The notes under the pieces are model-generated. The model ran no database searches. It saw nothing but the letters and a program-made list of their open reading frames with translations, and was not told where the DNA came from. A stretch of DNA of 64,000 nucleotides from Polytrichum commune (lineage: Eukaryota > Streptophyta > Polytrichopsida > Polytrichales > Polytrichaceae). Below are positions 24,048 through 37,242 of the stretch, piece after piece. Location: the NCBI GenBank assembly GCA_950295325.1, contig OX485808.1, forward strand, positions 28,786,527 to 28,850,526, given 5' to 3'. Within the stretch, counting starts at the first letter, position 1; each line of letters opens with the position of its first letter. Position numbers and translations under genes: made by a program.

Positions 24048-24586
24048 CACCGTTTATGATATTTAGTGTCATGTACATTGTTTCTAAAGGGCCTAAACTA
24101 GATGTCTAGCAATCTCAAAGTGTCACGTCCACTAATTGCAAGTATGATACTCTCTGTCAACATAAGTAATTTTTTAAAGCAAAAGATAATTACGTTATGA
24201 CATTTAGAGTATCACAATGGGTTAGATGAGATGATAGCTTTGTTTTTTTTGTTGTGTCACAATGGGAATATATTATCAAGCATACTGACGACAAATGTCA
24301 TATGTTTATAATTTAGTATGCAAGAGGAAGATATTCTCGAGCATACTAATGCCAAGTGTCATTGTGTACACTTTAGTCAACTTGTAGACAATTGTGCAAC
24401 ATATGCATACACCTCATAACACTATTGGACATACCCATTTCAAGATACTAGTAATCACACTTGACACACCAAGTGTCCCGAGGCCGCACTAATGGTGATG
24501 TTGTCATCATTAGCGTAACCTAGTGTGTGCTTACAAAATAGGGTAAGTGAGACTATTACGCACGTGACACTAAATATCATGACCGG
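24048..24586. mobile_element. T-family MITE, long (539 bp) class
   Basis: TA-CACCGTTTATGATATTTAGTG and TGACACTAAATATCATGACCGG-TA are the same termini as the 218 bp class. The interior is longer and matches 61653-62133: TATGCAAGAGGAAGATATTC, GAGCATACTAATG, CACCTCATAACACTATTG, GGTAAG. No transposase frame is present. Confidence 0.8.
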
Positions 24587-24610
24587 TAGAGATTATTTTG
24601 AGGTCTTTAA

Positions 24611-25079
24611 GGGCCAATTCACACACGAGACTGAGAGCCCATGACCATTACACTTCAACCACTCTTATTGGTAGAAGAGGCGGAGTCGGTCCAAGTTCAC
24701 TTCATACTACGCTTGAGGGACCAATGGAGTATGTGAATGCAAGATGGATGTAAAGTCTACATGGATTCCTATATGGCATCGATTGGATCATGTTTCATGG
24801 TCACTTGGACTCTTTTAAAAAACCAAGAGACCACGGCACTCCAAACGCTCACAACCGTTGATTTATTCTATTTTGTGATGCATGAGGACCCGCATGAATA
24901 TAAATTCATTGAAATAACATTTGGTTGAGGGCCTGGTCACATATGACTTCACACTACACTTGAGAGTCCGTGACCACACTACATGATTTTGGAGGTGTGT
25001 TGGGACGGCCTTTGGACACTTTCTTCTAGGCCCTCATAATTTCATGGTCACGGCTCTTGGCTCATGTGTGAAGTGGCCC
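24611..25079 (+). mobile_element. Tourist/PIF-Harbinger-like MITE M1, copy C
   Basis: GGGCCAATTCACACACGAGA to the inverse TGTGAAGTGGCCC, with a perfect TAA duplication (24608-24610 and 25080-25082). It lies 24 bp beyond the long T element. Confidence 0.9.
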
Positions 25080-25082
25080 TAA

Positions 25083-26348
25083 ATACAAATGAAGAGTTAA
25101 ATTATAAAAGAAATAAGTAACACGAGGAATCTACAATAATTGTGAGCCGTTTTCACCCTCCCCTTCCCCGGTTTGCCCTCCCCCTCGGTGTAGTGTTGTG
25201 AAACTTTCATCCCTCTCAAGGGTTAATATAAGTTAGGTTAGGTTACATTGCGAAATCAGATCAAATTAAGTGGTATTTGAGCTAATTACTACAAACTTAG
25301 GTCGGGTGGCAGCCACTTAATCTCATAAAGATGGTTAGGTAGCTGAAGCGCAACACTTACAGCAAGTTTCAAATGCAGATCGACCTCCCCCTTCACTTTA
25401 CAACTTGCCTCGCATATAAGTGATTAACTTCCGTATTCGAAATCCAAATCGCTAGTTAAATGGGATTCTTTCTTGTTTAATTGTGACACTTCCTGATGAC
25501 TTATGATTCAAGATATAAAGTATGCGACTGTTATGTGGCTAATCCTCTTAATTGTACACCTACATACTTATTCGAGTCGTATATATGGCGATTGGACCTT
25601 GTGCTTAGAATTATATACATCCATAATAAACGGATTTAATGATCGTAATTCCTACATGCTCCACAACGGAAGACGATCGGGAGGGTGTATGTGGTCTTCA
25701 TTATGGGATTGAGAACAACTACTTTCATTATTCAAAAATTGCTAAGCATAAGTAACTTGTAATTCAATCTGACGGCAAAAGATCAATCATGGGTTTAAAA
25801 GTGCCCACAATAGAGCAACGTATGGAGTGTCGTGATATGATGAAATAGTTGTAGGACTTGGTGGAACTCCAAATAGCAACACACACTAATTTCCATTACA
25901 GTCTAGTGTCCCTACAAGCTCTATTGTGAAGTGGCCCTCGGTGTATATATACATACAAATATCTAAACACACACACCGACCCGCATCATATTAAAATAGG
26001 TTAAGTCAGGAGTCCTCGGACGGAGGTCGATTGGGTGCCCAAATTAAAATAAAAACACACATGGCTCTTGCTTGGCCGTCCCCCACGTCACCGGGATCTA
26101 TGTCTTAGTGTGTGTGTGTGTGTGTGAAGTTTGGGCGATGTTTTTTGGTCTCACCCTAGCTTCCCGCCCCTTGTTTCTTTGCCTCCTTCCTTGGAACCAA
26201 AAAACGGGTTAAGTAAGCGACCTCATAATTTAGTTAGGATTGATTACCTTCTAAACACGCACCTAATTAGCCTACAAGTTTCTCTGCGACACCTCGAGGA
26301 GGTGGATCACGGTGCACGAAGTCTGACTCTTCAGCTCCGGCATGAGCT
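25083..26348. other. Gene-free DNA
   Basis: No gene or bounded element. A short (GT)n run lies near 26109-26125. A fragment at about 25875-25895 (AACTCCAAATAGCAAC) looks like an orphan T-family terminus. Confidence 0.3.
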
Positions 26349-26351
26349 TAA

Positions 26352-26855
26352 GGGCCACTTCACACATGAGACCAAGAGCCCGTGACCATTACACTTCAAG
26401 CACTCTCATTGGTGGAAAAGGCGGAGCCGGTCCAAGTTCGCTACTTCACACTACGCTTGAGGGACCAACGGAGCATGTGAATACAAGATGGATGCAAAGT
26501 CTACATGGATTCCTACATGGCATCAAATGGATCATGTTTCATGGTCACTTGGACTATTCTCAAGAACTGCCTCTTGGAGATAGGTCCAACACAAAACCAT
26601 TGGGAGACCATGGCACTCTGAACGCTCACAACCGTTGATTTATTATATTTTGTCATGTGTGAGGATCCGCATGAATAGGAATTCATTGAAATAGCATTTG
26701 GTCGAGGGCCCAGTCACATATGACTTCACACTACACTAAGGATCCGTGACCACACGACATGATTTTGGAGGTGTGTTGGGACGGCCATTGGACACTTTCG
26801 TTTGGGCTCCCACAATTTCATGGTCACGGCTCTTGGCTCATGTGTGAAGTGGCCC
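26352..26855 (+). mobile_element. Tourist/PIF-Harbinger-like MITE M1, copy D
   Basis: GGGCCACTTCACACATGAGA to the inverse TGTGAAGTGGCCC, flanked by a perfect TAA duplication (26349-26351 and 26856-26858). At 504 bp it is the full-length form. Confidence 0.9.
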
Positions 26856-26858
26856 TAA

Positions 26859-27639
26859 GGTTGACGCCGTTTAACTTTAACCCCCAAGTGCTTGTTGGAG
26901 CCCGATTTGGGCCTCTCACACGTAGAGTATTTTGGAACGATCTAACATGAATATGATAGACTATGAGGTCGAGAGTGGCGTGGAAGTACATTGTGACATT
27001 TGTGAAGATGAAATAGAGTGCCTTCTACGGTACATGGTAAGGTGAAAAGGCATGATTTGGTTACTTATCTTGGTTGAAAACCTATTATTTAAGTGGTGTG
27101 TGGTTAGGGTGTGGATGTAAGAATGTGTTGTGATTGAAATTGTTTAGAAGAATTGCTCATATTCCATGCTCAATAGTCAACTTAAATCAAACATCACATA
27201 TACGATCGTTCAATAAGGAATGTAATCGTTACTTTGAATTGTTTTATTGTTAATGTAACTCTTGACCACGTGAAAGATGTTGATGGTATAGTGTCCAAAC
27301 AACCAACTCGACCTTGGTTGGTAACACATGAAACTCTATAGTCAAAAAGCTAAGAGCACCATGTAACTCCGAAGAGTGAGTGACACTAAATACCTTGCAC
27401 CATGTACTTATCTTAATAGGGATAAACGTAGTGAGATCTGATAATATCGGTTCGTTGTTTGAGATTGGTGATCTGGATATATCTGATATCGCTCATGTAA
27501 TCAGTCAAGCTTGCTTCCTTGTGTCTGACATGGAGGGAGAGGTGTAATGGACGGGTGTATGAGCGACGGCTAGGATGAGTACAAAAAACACATTGATTCT
27601 TCCTAAGAAACCCATGTAAAGTTAAGGTGTAAGTAGGCA
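26859..27639. other. Gene-free DNA with an orphan T-type terminus
   Basis: A clear right-hand T terminus (AACTCCGAAGAGTGAGTGAC ... CTTGCACCATG-TA) ends at about 27404. Its left partner, expected near 27200, is too decayed to confirm. An R2-like fragment lies at about 27090-27185. No gene was found. Confidence 0.4.
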
Positions 27640-28090
27640 CCTATGTGAAGGGTAGATGGGTCTTGAATGGTTACTTTTTCCTTTTCCCCTTTTCTCCCAA
27701 CCAACTAGCCCACTTCGTCTAGAACATGGAACACACAATTTAGTACGAGATGGTTAGCAGAAGAAGAGGAACTCCGGTCTCTCTAGGGAGGGGCCGGAGT
27801 GAATAGAGTGTCTGTTCGTAGGACATCCTTGGCCATACCCTATGGTTAGCAAATCCAAGCCGCGTTTGTAGCCGCTTTTCCTTGTGATTTTTGGATCTCG
27901 TATGAATATTTTGAATGTTGTCAAAGTGGAGATTCTTGTGCTCTTTGAATGTTTGTATAGGTTTCCTTCCACTATAGTGATTGTCAAGCTTCAAATGGTT
28001 ACCATGTTTTGAGCGCACACGATTTTTTGGGGTATCCATTCTCGGAGCCACACCTGATCACGTACCACTCCGATATAGGTGTTCGATCAA
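27640..28090 (-). repeat. Dispersed repeat R2, minus-strand copy
   Basis: It shares GGTCTTGAATGGTTACTTTT, CTAGCCCACTTC, GAGATGGTTAGCA and GGAGATTCTTGTGCTC-like blocks with 8330-8710. The similarity ends at a TAGGTGTTCGATCAAG block. Confidence 0.5.
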
Positions 28091-28294
28091 GAAAAGTGAC
28101 CAGAGAGTTGTCTACTGTATAACCAAAACTTTGACACTTGAGACCCCCAACGTGCTTGAAATAGGTCGAGATGGTAGCAAACTTGTCATGCGGTTTGCGC
28201 TATTGATTTCATTATTTGATTTAAAGATGATTGCTGAAAGTTGTGATTTAAAAACAAAAAAATCTAAAGTGATCCCTCCAGAGTGGAAAGTGTT

Positions 28295-28296
<2 letters not shown>

Positions 28297-28367
<71 letters not shown>
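28297..28367 (+). repeat. (TC)n microsatellite, about 35 units
   Basis: Uninterrupted TC dinucleotide tract. The alternating Arg-Glu or Leu-Ser open frames across it are artefacts. Confidence 0.98.
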
Positions 28368-28368
<1 letters not shown>

Positions 28369-29439
28369 AATGAGCTCTATATTTGTAGCTACACAACAAA
28401 AATTTCAACATAAATTCTGAAGTTTGTAGTTAGGATCTTTGAGACAAAGGGATATGTGCTACAATTGGGTCATTGACAAAATTTGGTGCTTCTACCTTAT
28501 TCTCACAATCACAATCTTATGAAATGAAGTGATAAGAACCAAAAAAATAAAATTACATAACAAAAAAACTATTTGTGATCGTGATGAAGCACAAAACATT
28601 GCCCAACATACTACACTTGGGTCAAATTAAACGTAAATCATAGCTCTACTAAAAAAAAGTGCCATATGTCATCATGTAATCGGTTGTACCTATTAAACGA
28701 TAACGTGGAGATATGGCATGGTTAGAAGTGAAATGTATGGTATCATGTTGGTATAAACACACAACACTATCTATTATACATGAAATGCATCTTTTATGAC
28801 AAAACTAATATAAAACATGGTCCCACACGACATGGATCCACAAAATGGATCTATCAAATTGACTTGCCCAATTTGGATCCCTCATATATTGTTTGGGTCA
28901 ATTATACAAACATGTTGTTTGAACCTGTGATGTTTAAGACTGTGTTTTGTACTAATGAAGGTTTAAACTGAACATTTTTGCAACTTGAACTTTACGATGC
29001 TAACATAAATTCATCCATCTTGGATGAGGAGGTTGAGCAAAAATAAGCTTCTTATAAGTCGAGGGTTGTTTCAATCCAACATGGGGTCTTTGATGTTAGA
29101 GTAGGAGCCCATTTGTCTTGAATATGAAAAGAAAAGCAAAAAGGCTATGGAGGAGTTTACCACGGTTCTACCTTCCAAATGGAATGGATGAGTTTACATA
29201 GAAACCACCAAGCTCTAGCCATGTTTATTTACGGTGGGTGAACTACGAGTACATGTGGTGGTAAAGGGTAGAATGGAATTAATCTTCAAGTAAAAATATT
29301 GTGTGTACCTCCATCACCATCACTTGTCCCGCCACATGCACGGAACTTGGATTGGCACATACCTCCGGTGCCTCGTCTTGGAGATTTACCAGTTCATGTT
29401 TTTCTAGTGGGGACAATAAAACACACAATTGCTCAATAT
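28368..29439. other. Gene-free AT-rich DNA
   Basis: No element or exon was recognised. Confidence 0.3.
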
Positions 29440-29790
29440 GGGAGGTATGTGGGTGTTCTTTAGTTTGTTTTTCTTATTTTCTATTTTCTATTGATAAAAT
29501 TAACGTATTCAATTTTGGTTTAAAATTAGCACATATATGATGAAATATCAATAAAAAATCCATATTGAGAATAAAAAACTCCCTTGAATTAGTTGTGGTT
29601 ATCAGAAGTGCATATTTGTTGATTCCAAAATTGAATATATAAGTCTTCCCAACTGTGGTCATTGTTGAGTGTGGAGTGGTTGCTAAAATGTAGACATCAT
29701 CCAATTCTTTTTTCAACACGTGTCTTTACGGTGTTTGTTTCTTAATACTCACCTAATCACACATCAATCTAGTATAAGTGTCTGCTTAAA
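29440..29790 (-). repeat. Dispersed repeat R1, minus-strand copy
   Basis: It contains GTTGTGGTTATCAGAAGTGC, AAGTCTTCCCAACTGTGG and ACGGTGTTTGTTTCTTAATA, matching 22600-22960 and the inverse of 2265-2590. Confidence 0.5.
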
Positions 29791-30539
29791 AAAAAAACAA
29801 TCAAATGACACCCGCATACCTTAGACATATTCCCCAATTCTCAAAATGTCATCGCCTTTTAGAAAAGCTTACAAAGCGAGGTGAACTCAAAGTTCGTACT
29901 CTTCACGGGCCCACCCACAAGGAATTGTGTGAATGACATGATGGACTTGAAGTCTCATGTTCAAAGTATAATAATTTGCAAGTGTGTAGAGAAAGTAGAA
30001 AGAAGTGCCATAAAACAATGGGCCAATATTTATTTATATATCTATTTATTTATTTAACTATTATTTAGGTAATTCCAGGGATTTTGATCAATTCCAAACA
30101 AGGTTGGCAAGTTGACATCATTCTCCGAATCCCCTTAATATCATGACTACTTCCCACAATTTTGTTGTTGTGCATCATATGTGGCTTCTAGTGGTTCATT
30201 ATCATGCATTTACAACCACAAAGTTGTGTGATTGCACTACGTTTTTGTTTGTTATCACACAACGTGAGCATAATTTTAGATTATCCGAAAGTCCAAAATT
30301 ACCTAAATACCAGTTATTTGCACTGTCATTATCGTTGTTGCCATGTATTAAGTGTGTCCACATGGAAGTGTTCCACTTGCTTGATGGTCAATGAAAGAGA
30401 CATGCATGTAGGAGTTTTCTTTCAAGTTTTATAGCTTATGGGTGCATGGGTCTCAATCCAATGATTCAAATGGTAAACCAATGCGCCAATCAAAATGTAA
30501 CAATTGTGTTGAGGTGGTTATGCACGAGTCATGTGCTTA
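29791..30539. other. Gene-free DNA
   Basis: Only short, overlapping open frames that resemble nothing. No bounded element. Confidence 0.3.
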
Positions 30540-30720
30540 TAAGGTGCATGGGTCTCATGTGGTCACTCTTCTTGATTGGACGTCTATGTTCGATTGGTAT
30601 ATGGGAAGGTTTATGATTAAGAATGGACACCAAACAAAACATGCATTACAATGAGATAAGACTATGTGCGCCAACACTTTATATTATGCATTCTAGGTTC
30701 AATTTTTTAAATATATTGAA
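30540..30720 (+). repeat. Dispersed repeat R3
   Basis: It shares CATGTGGTCACTCTTCTTGATTGG and AAGAATGGACACCAAA with 35095-35320, and TATATGGnnAGGTTTnTGnTTAAGAA with 38480-38700. Confidence 0.45.
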
Positions 30721-32372
30721 ATTTTTGTTTATTTCTTTTCAAATATGAAACATAAACGTATATTAAGTATTTTAAGTTCACTTGAAGAGACCATTTGTTT
30801 TGATAAATTTATCTCTTATTGTTGGAACAAATCAACTTTGATGTTGAAATGAGAATCTATGCGGTTTTGCTAAATGTACAAGACAACTTGTGATTCAATT
30901 CAACATTCAACATTGCAAGTGCGTCGGAGTGCCCACAATAGGGCCAAATGCTTGTGGATAAATGATGCTAGAACTAACACCTCCTAAGGTTGGTTTAGTT
31001 TTACCATGCTCTCTTGCACAAGTCTCTTATGACTTTGTTATGTTTTTTTGGCATTGGAATAGAAAATTCAATTGTCTCAACAAAAGAATATATATATAAT
31101 AATTTTAAAAATGATTCAAAACCAACTCCTTTAAGTTTCACACAATGAGTACATATCGATTCTACGAATGTTCTCTACCTCAACAACATGCTACTAGTGT
31201 TGGGTTTCGGTCCATGCCTACCAAGAAAACTTAGAATCCTTATAATTTGTTCATATGAAGTTCAAATATATCATACTTTGGCAAGTTGGAATTTTGTTCC
31301 TATTGCTAACAAGAAACATATACAATTTTATCAATGTAATCAAAGTAGAAACACTCGACATTCAAAGTGAGAGTTTTTGCACCCTCTATCTTCCGTAAAA
31401 CATAACAATCTTGGCAAGGTGGTTACGCACGTGTTGTGCACTTATAAAACCTATTACGAAGTTAGTTGAAACCACTACAAAAAAAATTCCAAAGACTCCA
31501 TGCTTAATTAATACGTAGGAGGTTGGTATCATTGGTTAGCTTAAATTGCTTGGGCTTTGAATTTTGAATGAGTCTACTTATGTTACTTTCAAAGCACACA
31601 AAGTATGTGTGGAAGGGGGGAGAAGGGAGGGGGGGGGGGGCACATAGGCTATGAATTGCCGGTTTCTCCCACTGACACCACCTTCCCAGCATTTCAGGAG
31701 CTAAACAAAAAAGTCAATTCTTCATCGAACCAACAACTAGGAAGGGGGGTTTGTCTTCCCACCAGACTGCCAACTCTTGAAAAATGATGAGGAGAAAACA
31801 TGGTCCATCATTTTGGGAGCCAATAAGAACACAACATTGGATCTTAGATGTTTAAAACTACTACTTTTATAATTTCATAAAGTAGTCATCTTTGAGGTGG
31901 TGTGTCACTAAACCAACGAAAACGGCGGCCCGTTTGCACATGTAGTGTGGCCCCAAGTTTCAAAACATATGGTTTCACCTCCATGGCCTGAGACGTTTTT
32001 TTTGGGGTGAAAACCTCTGTTTTTGGGCGGGTGTGGCCTCCACTTGAGCCTCGGCCCCAATGTTCAATACCAAAGTCTTCAACACCTATCAACTGCCATT
32101 TTTTTTTTGGGGGGGGGGGGGAGCACTTCACAAAAACGTTGGTTACAAAGTTTCCACCAGTCACAGTGAAAGTCATTATGTGACCTTCCAATGGAAAATA
32201 TAGATTGGGCTAGAATGTTTGACACTTGGAAATCGACCCAACACCAGAGGGCATTGCCTTTGGAGTTGGATGATGATTAAGTACATTATATAGGGAATTT
32301 GGATGCATGTACTTCTTCAATATAGTGGGAGATCATATTACTTTCATATTCAATACAAAACGGCCAATATCA

Positions 32373-32374
<2 letters not shown>
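30721..32374. other. Gene-free DNA with G-runs
   Basis: No gene was found. Poly-G tracts lie at about 31629-31640 and 32110-32121, the second directly after a T-run. Confidence 0.3.

Positions 32375-32403
<29 letters not shown>
32375..32403 (+). repeat. Poly-T tract, 29 bases
   Basis: Uninterrupted T-run followed by TTTGC repeats. It could be the poly-A tail of a minus-strand retroposed copy, but no body was recognised. Confidence 0.9.
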
Positions 32404-32406
<3 letters not shown>

Positions 32407-32679
32407 TTGCTTTGCTTTAGTATTGCAAAAAAGTTTGAGTGAAGTGTGATTATCTTGAAGCCCTTCACATTGAAATGCATGTGCACACTTCAAACTCGAA
32501 CCCCCCCCCCCCTCTTCATGATTGCGGTGCGGGGGGGTTGGCGTTTGGGGGGGCAGGAGCTTCGGAGAAGCAAAAGCCTGTCAACCTTCCAAGAGGGAAA
32601 CTTACATGTACCTACGGGACGGGTCCACAAACAATGAATAAGTTAGGGTTTAGGGCTTCCATTGCGGTTGTTGGGTGTT

Positions 32680-32985
32680 ATTTGGTTCGGTTTCTCATGT
32701 TCTCCACCTTCTACCCCTTAGATTTACACAACAAACCCTATTGCTGCGTTCGCAAAATCTACCATGAAGCTTCAACGAACATTGGATCGAAAATCAACCA
32801 TCCCTAATTTAATCATGGTTGGCAAAAGTGCATGTTTGTTGATTCTTTAACGAAATACATAGGTTCTCCTAATTATGTATCTTATTGTGTTTTAGCCAAT
32901 CACCGTTGCCCAACCACACCAACGTACATGTTCAGGTTATGTCTTATGATTTAAAACGCGTGGACAGTTGGGAGAAAATTTATGT
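32680..32985 (-). repeat. Dispersed repeat R1, minus-strand copy
   Basis: It contains TCATGTTCTCCACCTTC, CCATGAAGCTTC, CCCTAATTTAATCATGGTTG and CATGTTTGTTGATTC, in the same order as 22600-22960. Confidence 0.5.
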
Positions 32986-33227
32986 GAGCAATCCAACTTT
33001 ACAAAGATGGCATTTGTAACGCTTGAAACAAACATAAGAGGTGTTTGTTTCCTTTAGGTTGTTGGATTGAATCAGATTGTTCTAGAAAGAATTGGGAAGA
33101 TTTTGTTTCAACATGTAGGGCTAAATGAATCTTAAGTTTCAGATACAAGATTGGTTTCTATAGTTAGTAGAGCATTTTCTTCAATGAGTATCACTCGTGT
33201 TTGGCAGAAAATTGATGACCCTCATGG

Positions 33228-33542
33228 TGGGTTTATATTAGGGTTTGGGTCCAAGAAAGTTGGGGTCTCAAACACCCCTTGGTAGACCTCATTTTGGGAC
33301 TCAAGATTGGAGTCAAGCTTCAAGATCGATTAGGAGTCCTTCTCTCGTACTAGGAGAAGTCCATTTATGAGTGTGAACAATGCATGTTTTGAGGAAAAGT
33401 GATGTTGCATTAGCACCACTTCGTTTTTCATACCTTGGACCTGGACCCTAGTGTAACTCGTTGGGTCCAAGATTTTGCTCCAAACCAATAAGATCAAGTA
33501 GCTTCGGGGTGTCTTTTGGTCTTAGACCCTAGTGCAATCCCA
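33228..33542. mobile_element. Possible MITE with imperfect GTGGG termini
   Basis: The left GTGGGTTTATATTAGGG and right CCCTAGTGCAATCCCAC are imperfect inverses. The left-end sequence through ...ACACCCC recurs at 36837-36905 and, more weakly, at 22990-23055. No target duplication was established. Confidence 0.35.
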
Positions 33543-33859
33543 CTCTACTTTAAATAATTTATGTATCTAGCAATCTCTTGATTGAAAAAAATTAAGACAA
33601 AATCAATGCCATTAATGAATTAAGAATAAAGAAGACACACCCACTTGGAGGGGAGGTGGACCAACTCAAACTCATTGCACCACCACATAAAAGGACATAT
33701 TTACACTGATATGTGCAATTAGGCTTCCATCATCTCTTTCCCCATGTAAATCACCTTGGGTCTTAACCATAACTTTGTTTACTCATCCATACATAAAGCA
33801 CGTTAAAAGGAACAATTGATGTATTTTGTTAATGTGGTAGTAAAAATTCAAAATAGTGT

Positions 33860-34290
33860 GGACTTTTGATAAATTAGTATGGGGCAACCAAATTGCACAT
33901 ATCAATCTAAAGTAGACGTGACCAAATCGAAGACAACAATAATACGGACACATATATTTGCATGGTATGTCATTAGGTGTGCATATGATAACTACCACCA
34001 AAAAGAGACGTGCTCAAAAGAGATTGAACTATGTGCTCAAAAAACGCTGACCATTCTAGACTCAACAGTCAACATTGTTGAGAGAACCTATATGACCACT
34101 TAATGAGCATGAGAATAGTCACTTTGAAAATGAATAAGATGTGCATACGAGCTCTCAAATTCACGAGGTAAGTGGCTACGGTAATGAGCACGACTTGGGT
34201 TTGGCCAAACATCTTGCACGAATTGCATGCTTCATGTGCTTGTAGGAGAAGTGGGTGCATAGAGAAAGAGTATCCATCTTAGGCTACAAC
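33860..34290 (+). repeat. Dispersed repeat R2, plus-strand copy
   Basis: It shares AAAAGAGATTGAACTATGTG, GACTCAACAGTCAACATTG, GGCTAC and CATGCTTCATGTGCTTGTAG-like blocks with 39090-39600, and inverted with 8330-8710. Confidence 0.5.
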
Positions 34291-34510
34291 CTTATAAGCC
34301 TTTTTTGAGGACTTCGACTCGGCCCATGGCTCAATTGATGCCATTGGGAATCTTGCCTCTTTTTTCAGTAAGTTAAGTATCCTTTTCTCATGGGCACGGC
34401 TCGGCTAGAGTGCCAATTGCGACGGCTGGTCTCCCAAACCCTAACTTACAGCTCGGGAATTACCGGTCTTTTCGCAGCTCCACCAAACCCAAAAATTCAA
34501 ACGAAGCTTA

Positions 34511-35009
34511 GGGCCACTTCACACACGAGACAAGAGACGTGCCATGAAATTGTGAGAGCCCCAAAGAAAGTGTCCGAAGGCCGTCCCAACACACCTCCAA
34601 CATCATGTAGTGTGGTCACGGACTCTCAAGTGTAGTGTGAAGTCATATGTGACCGGGCCCTCAACCAAATGCTATTTCAATGAATTTCTATTTACGCGGG
34701 TCCTCACACATGATAAAATAGAATAAATCAACAGTTGTGAGCGTTCGGAATGTCATGGTCTCCCGGTTTGGTATTAGGCCTACCTCCAAGAGGTGGTTTT
34801 TGAAAATAGTCCAAGTGAGCATGAAACATGATCCATTCGATGCCGTGTAGGAGTCCATGTAGACTTTACATCCATCTTGCATTCACATACTCATGTTGGT
34901 CCCTCAAGCGTAGTGTGAAGCGAAGTTGGACCGGCTCCGCCTTTTCCACCAATGAGAGTGCTTGAAGTGTAATGGTCATGGGCATTCGGTCTCGTGTGTG
35001 AAGTGGCCC
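34511..35009 (-). mobile_element. Tourist/PIF-Harbinger-like MITE M1, copy E (reversed)
   Basis: The same family in the opposite orientation. It has GGGCCACTTCACACACGAGA at the left, the inverse at the right, and a perfect TTA duplication (34508-34510 and 35010-35012). It is 499 bp. Confidence 0.9.
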
Positions 35010-35094
35010 TTAACTTACCACACGGTTGCCTCCAAATAAGAGGACACTCGTCACATGGTGTTGTGCACACAACTTGTATTGAAGGTAATGTGAT

Positions 35095-35320
35095 GTAAGC
35101 TTGTGGGGCCTAATGTGGTCACTCTTCTTAATTGGACGCCTATATTTGAGTACTCCATGGCAAGCCATCAAGAATGGACACCAAAAATACATGGGCTATG
35201 TTACAAAGACAGTGGACTTTGTGTTCAAAATGCATACATACACCCTTCTTGGTTCAATTGTTCACACAATTGGAAAGGTCTATGTGATGGAGAGAGGAAA
35301 TTATCATAACGAGCGTACCA
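35095..35320 (+). repeat. Dispersed repeat R3
   Basis: It has TAATGTGGTCACTCTTCTTAATTGG and CACACAATTGGAAAGGTC blocks shared with 30540 and 38480. Confidence 0.45.
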
Positions 35321-35439
35321 CTCATCCATCCAATATAAAATTGGACTGTATGTAGGTGTGTTGCCGATTCATCTTAAATGGCCTTGAGTGGACTGGTTTG
35401 GGGTCTTTAAAGTTGGTTGTGTTGTCAAAACAACTAATG

Positions 35440-35880
35440 AAAGTAACCTCTGCATTGCATATTATTTTAGGGCTTTTATGTTAGATGAATGAGAGGTATT
35501 ACACTGATGATTGAGGTTACGTAGAACTACGTGTATTTCGGCTACTTTTCTTAAAAGGGCACCAATATTTGATTGGTGTGTGGTTAAGTGGGGATCAAAG
35601 AACAAACACCATAAAAAACACATGCTTAAAAGAGATTGGACTTGGTCTTCAATTTTAATCAACTTCTCCTCTCTCAACAATGCCTACAGTTGGGAGGACC
35701 TATGTATTCAATCAAGGAGTCAACAACACATGCACTTCTGATAACCATAACTAAATCAAGAGAAGTCATACATCTCCATATGATTCTTGTCGATGCTTCA
35801 TCGTAGGTTCACCAATACAACACAAGTTTTATTGCGTAAACCTAATTGGTAGAAGTTGGAGAACATGAAAAACAAACCAA
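35440..35880 (+). repeat. Contiguous R4 + R1 copy
   Basis: An R4 block (TTTATGTTAGATGAATGAGAGG) runs directly into R1 (TTTGATTGGTGTGTGGTT ... TTGGGAGGACCTATG ... TTGGAGAACATGAAAAAC). This is the best evidence here that R4 and R1 are parts of one longer repeat. Confidence 0.55.
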
Positions 35881-36960
35881 ATAACACCCACATACTTCAA
35901 GTAATTGTCTATTCAATGTGCTTGGACATTTTAGCACGTTCCGACTCCATCCCAACTCAATGTCATTACACTAATTCAAGGTCATATACCGGGTCCATAT
36001 CCGCTCTAAAATTAACAATTGCTAGACTTGCACAAATGCCATAAATCTACGGGAGACCAAAAAACCGCCCGGTCTCCGCTCCTTGAAACCGCGCCTAGGC
36101 ACGTATATTGATCCTCGAAAACCGAAATGTCAAACAAGTTGATAGGATTAGCGAGTTCAAGTGCATGTCTATTGAAAAGCGGAAACAACGATGATGTCAT
36201 CAAAAATCTAAGGCACAATTTGTTCTCCATGATATTGTGAGCGTGGACAAAGTTTTCACCCTTCCATCTTCTAGGTAGCGGTGTGTCTCCAATGGCCAAT
36301 TCAAGTAGGTTGTGCGTTTTTTGGGATTCGAACTTTTCACTTTGGTAAAGCCCGTAGTATAAGGCATGGAAGGGTTGGTAGCTTTATTCATGGTTGTTCT
36401 TCATGGAGAGAAAGTGTGCCATATATATGTATTCTTGACATGGATGCCCCGTTTCCATTTCTTCATGAAAATGCACCCTAGTATGGGTTCTCCAATGCAA
36501 ATTCAAACTAAAAAGCTCAACTCCTAAGCACCTACAATCACACTACATCTTGGAGTAAGTGGTACAAAAGTGACAACAACGTGTTGTTTTTCACTTCTTA
36601 ATAGAACATGCCTTGACGCAATTTTTGCAAAATGGAAAGGCCGGACATGAAGCCACAAATTTCCAAAAATACAATGCTTACTTTGAGAAGGTGGTTCCAC
36701 CATGACATGAACAACATCATGTTTCCGCCTCTTCATGGGTGCGCATTGTAATGTGGGTTTTGCACAAGCTAAAGCTTCCTCTTTGGCTACAAGCACCTTA
36801 GAAACACATCACATGCTTGGAGAATAGTGGGTACTAGGGGGGGTTTATATTAGGGTCCGGGTCCAAAGGACATGGGGTCCAATACACCCCTGAATTAATG
36901 GACCTTAGTATTGAGCAAGGCAAATTAGAATAAGTGACACTAAATATTATATTTAGTGTA
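35881..36960. other. Gene-free DNA
   Basis: No gene recognised. A T-type right end (AGTGACACTAAATATTATAT) lies at about 36934-36957, next to the small hairpin element that follows. Confidence 0.35.
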
Positions 36961-37078
36961 GTCCATTCCAGCCATCCATTGCAACTTGTCCACTGCTACT
37001 CATAGCGAGATAATACATAAATAAATCATTTTCCTTGCCAACCGGAGGGTTTGGTTGCAGTGGATGGTTGGAATGGAC
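36961..37078. mobile_element. 118 bp MITE with 25 bp inverted termini
   Basis: GTCCATTCCAGCCATCCATT on the left is mirrored by the inverse of GTCCATTCCAACCATCCACT on the right. No clear target duplication was found. Only one copy was noticed in this window. Confidence 0.6.
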
Positions 37079-37205
37079 ATGTTTTCTCCACCCTAAGATG
37101 ACGCCATGATGAATATCGTTCTGTTTTCGCTTCTCAATGCACTGTATTCAAGTAGAACACAAATACACATGCAAACTCTATGTGGCGACATTCAACAACG
37201 CTTGT

Positions 37206-37207
<2 letters not shown>

Positions 37208-37241
<34 letters not shown>
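37208..37241 (+). repeat. (CT)n microsatellite, 17 units
   Basis: Uninterrupted CT tract. Confidence 0.97.

Positions 37242-37242
<1 letters not shown>

Noticed and set aside
28112-28411. Arg-Glu and Leu-Ser repeat proteins
   Set aside because: Translation of the (TC)n microsatellite.
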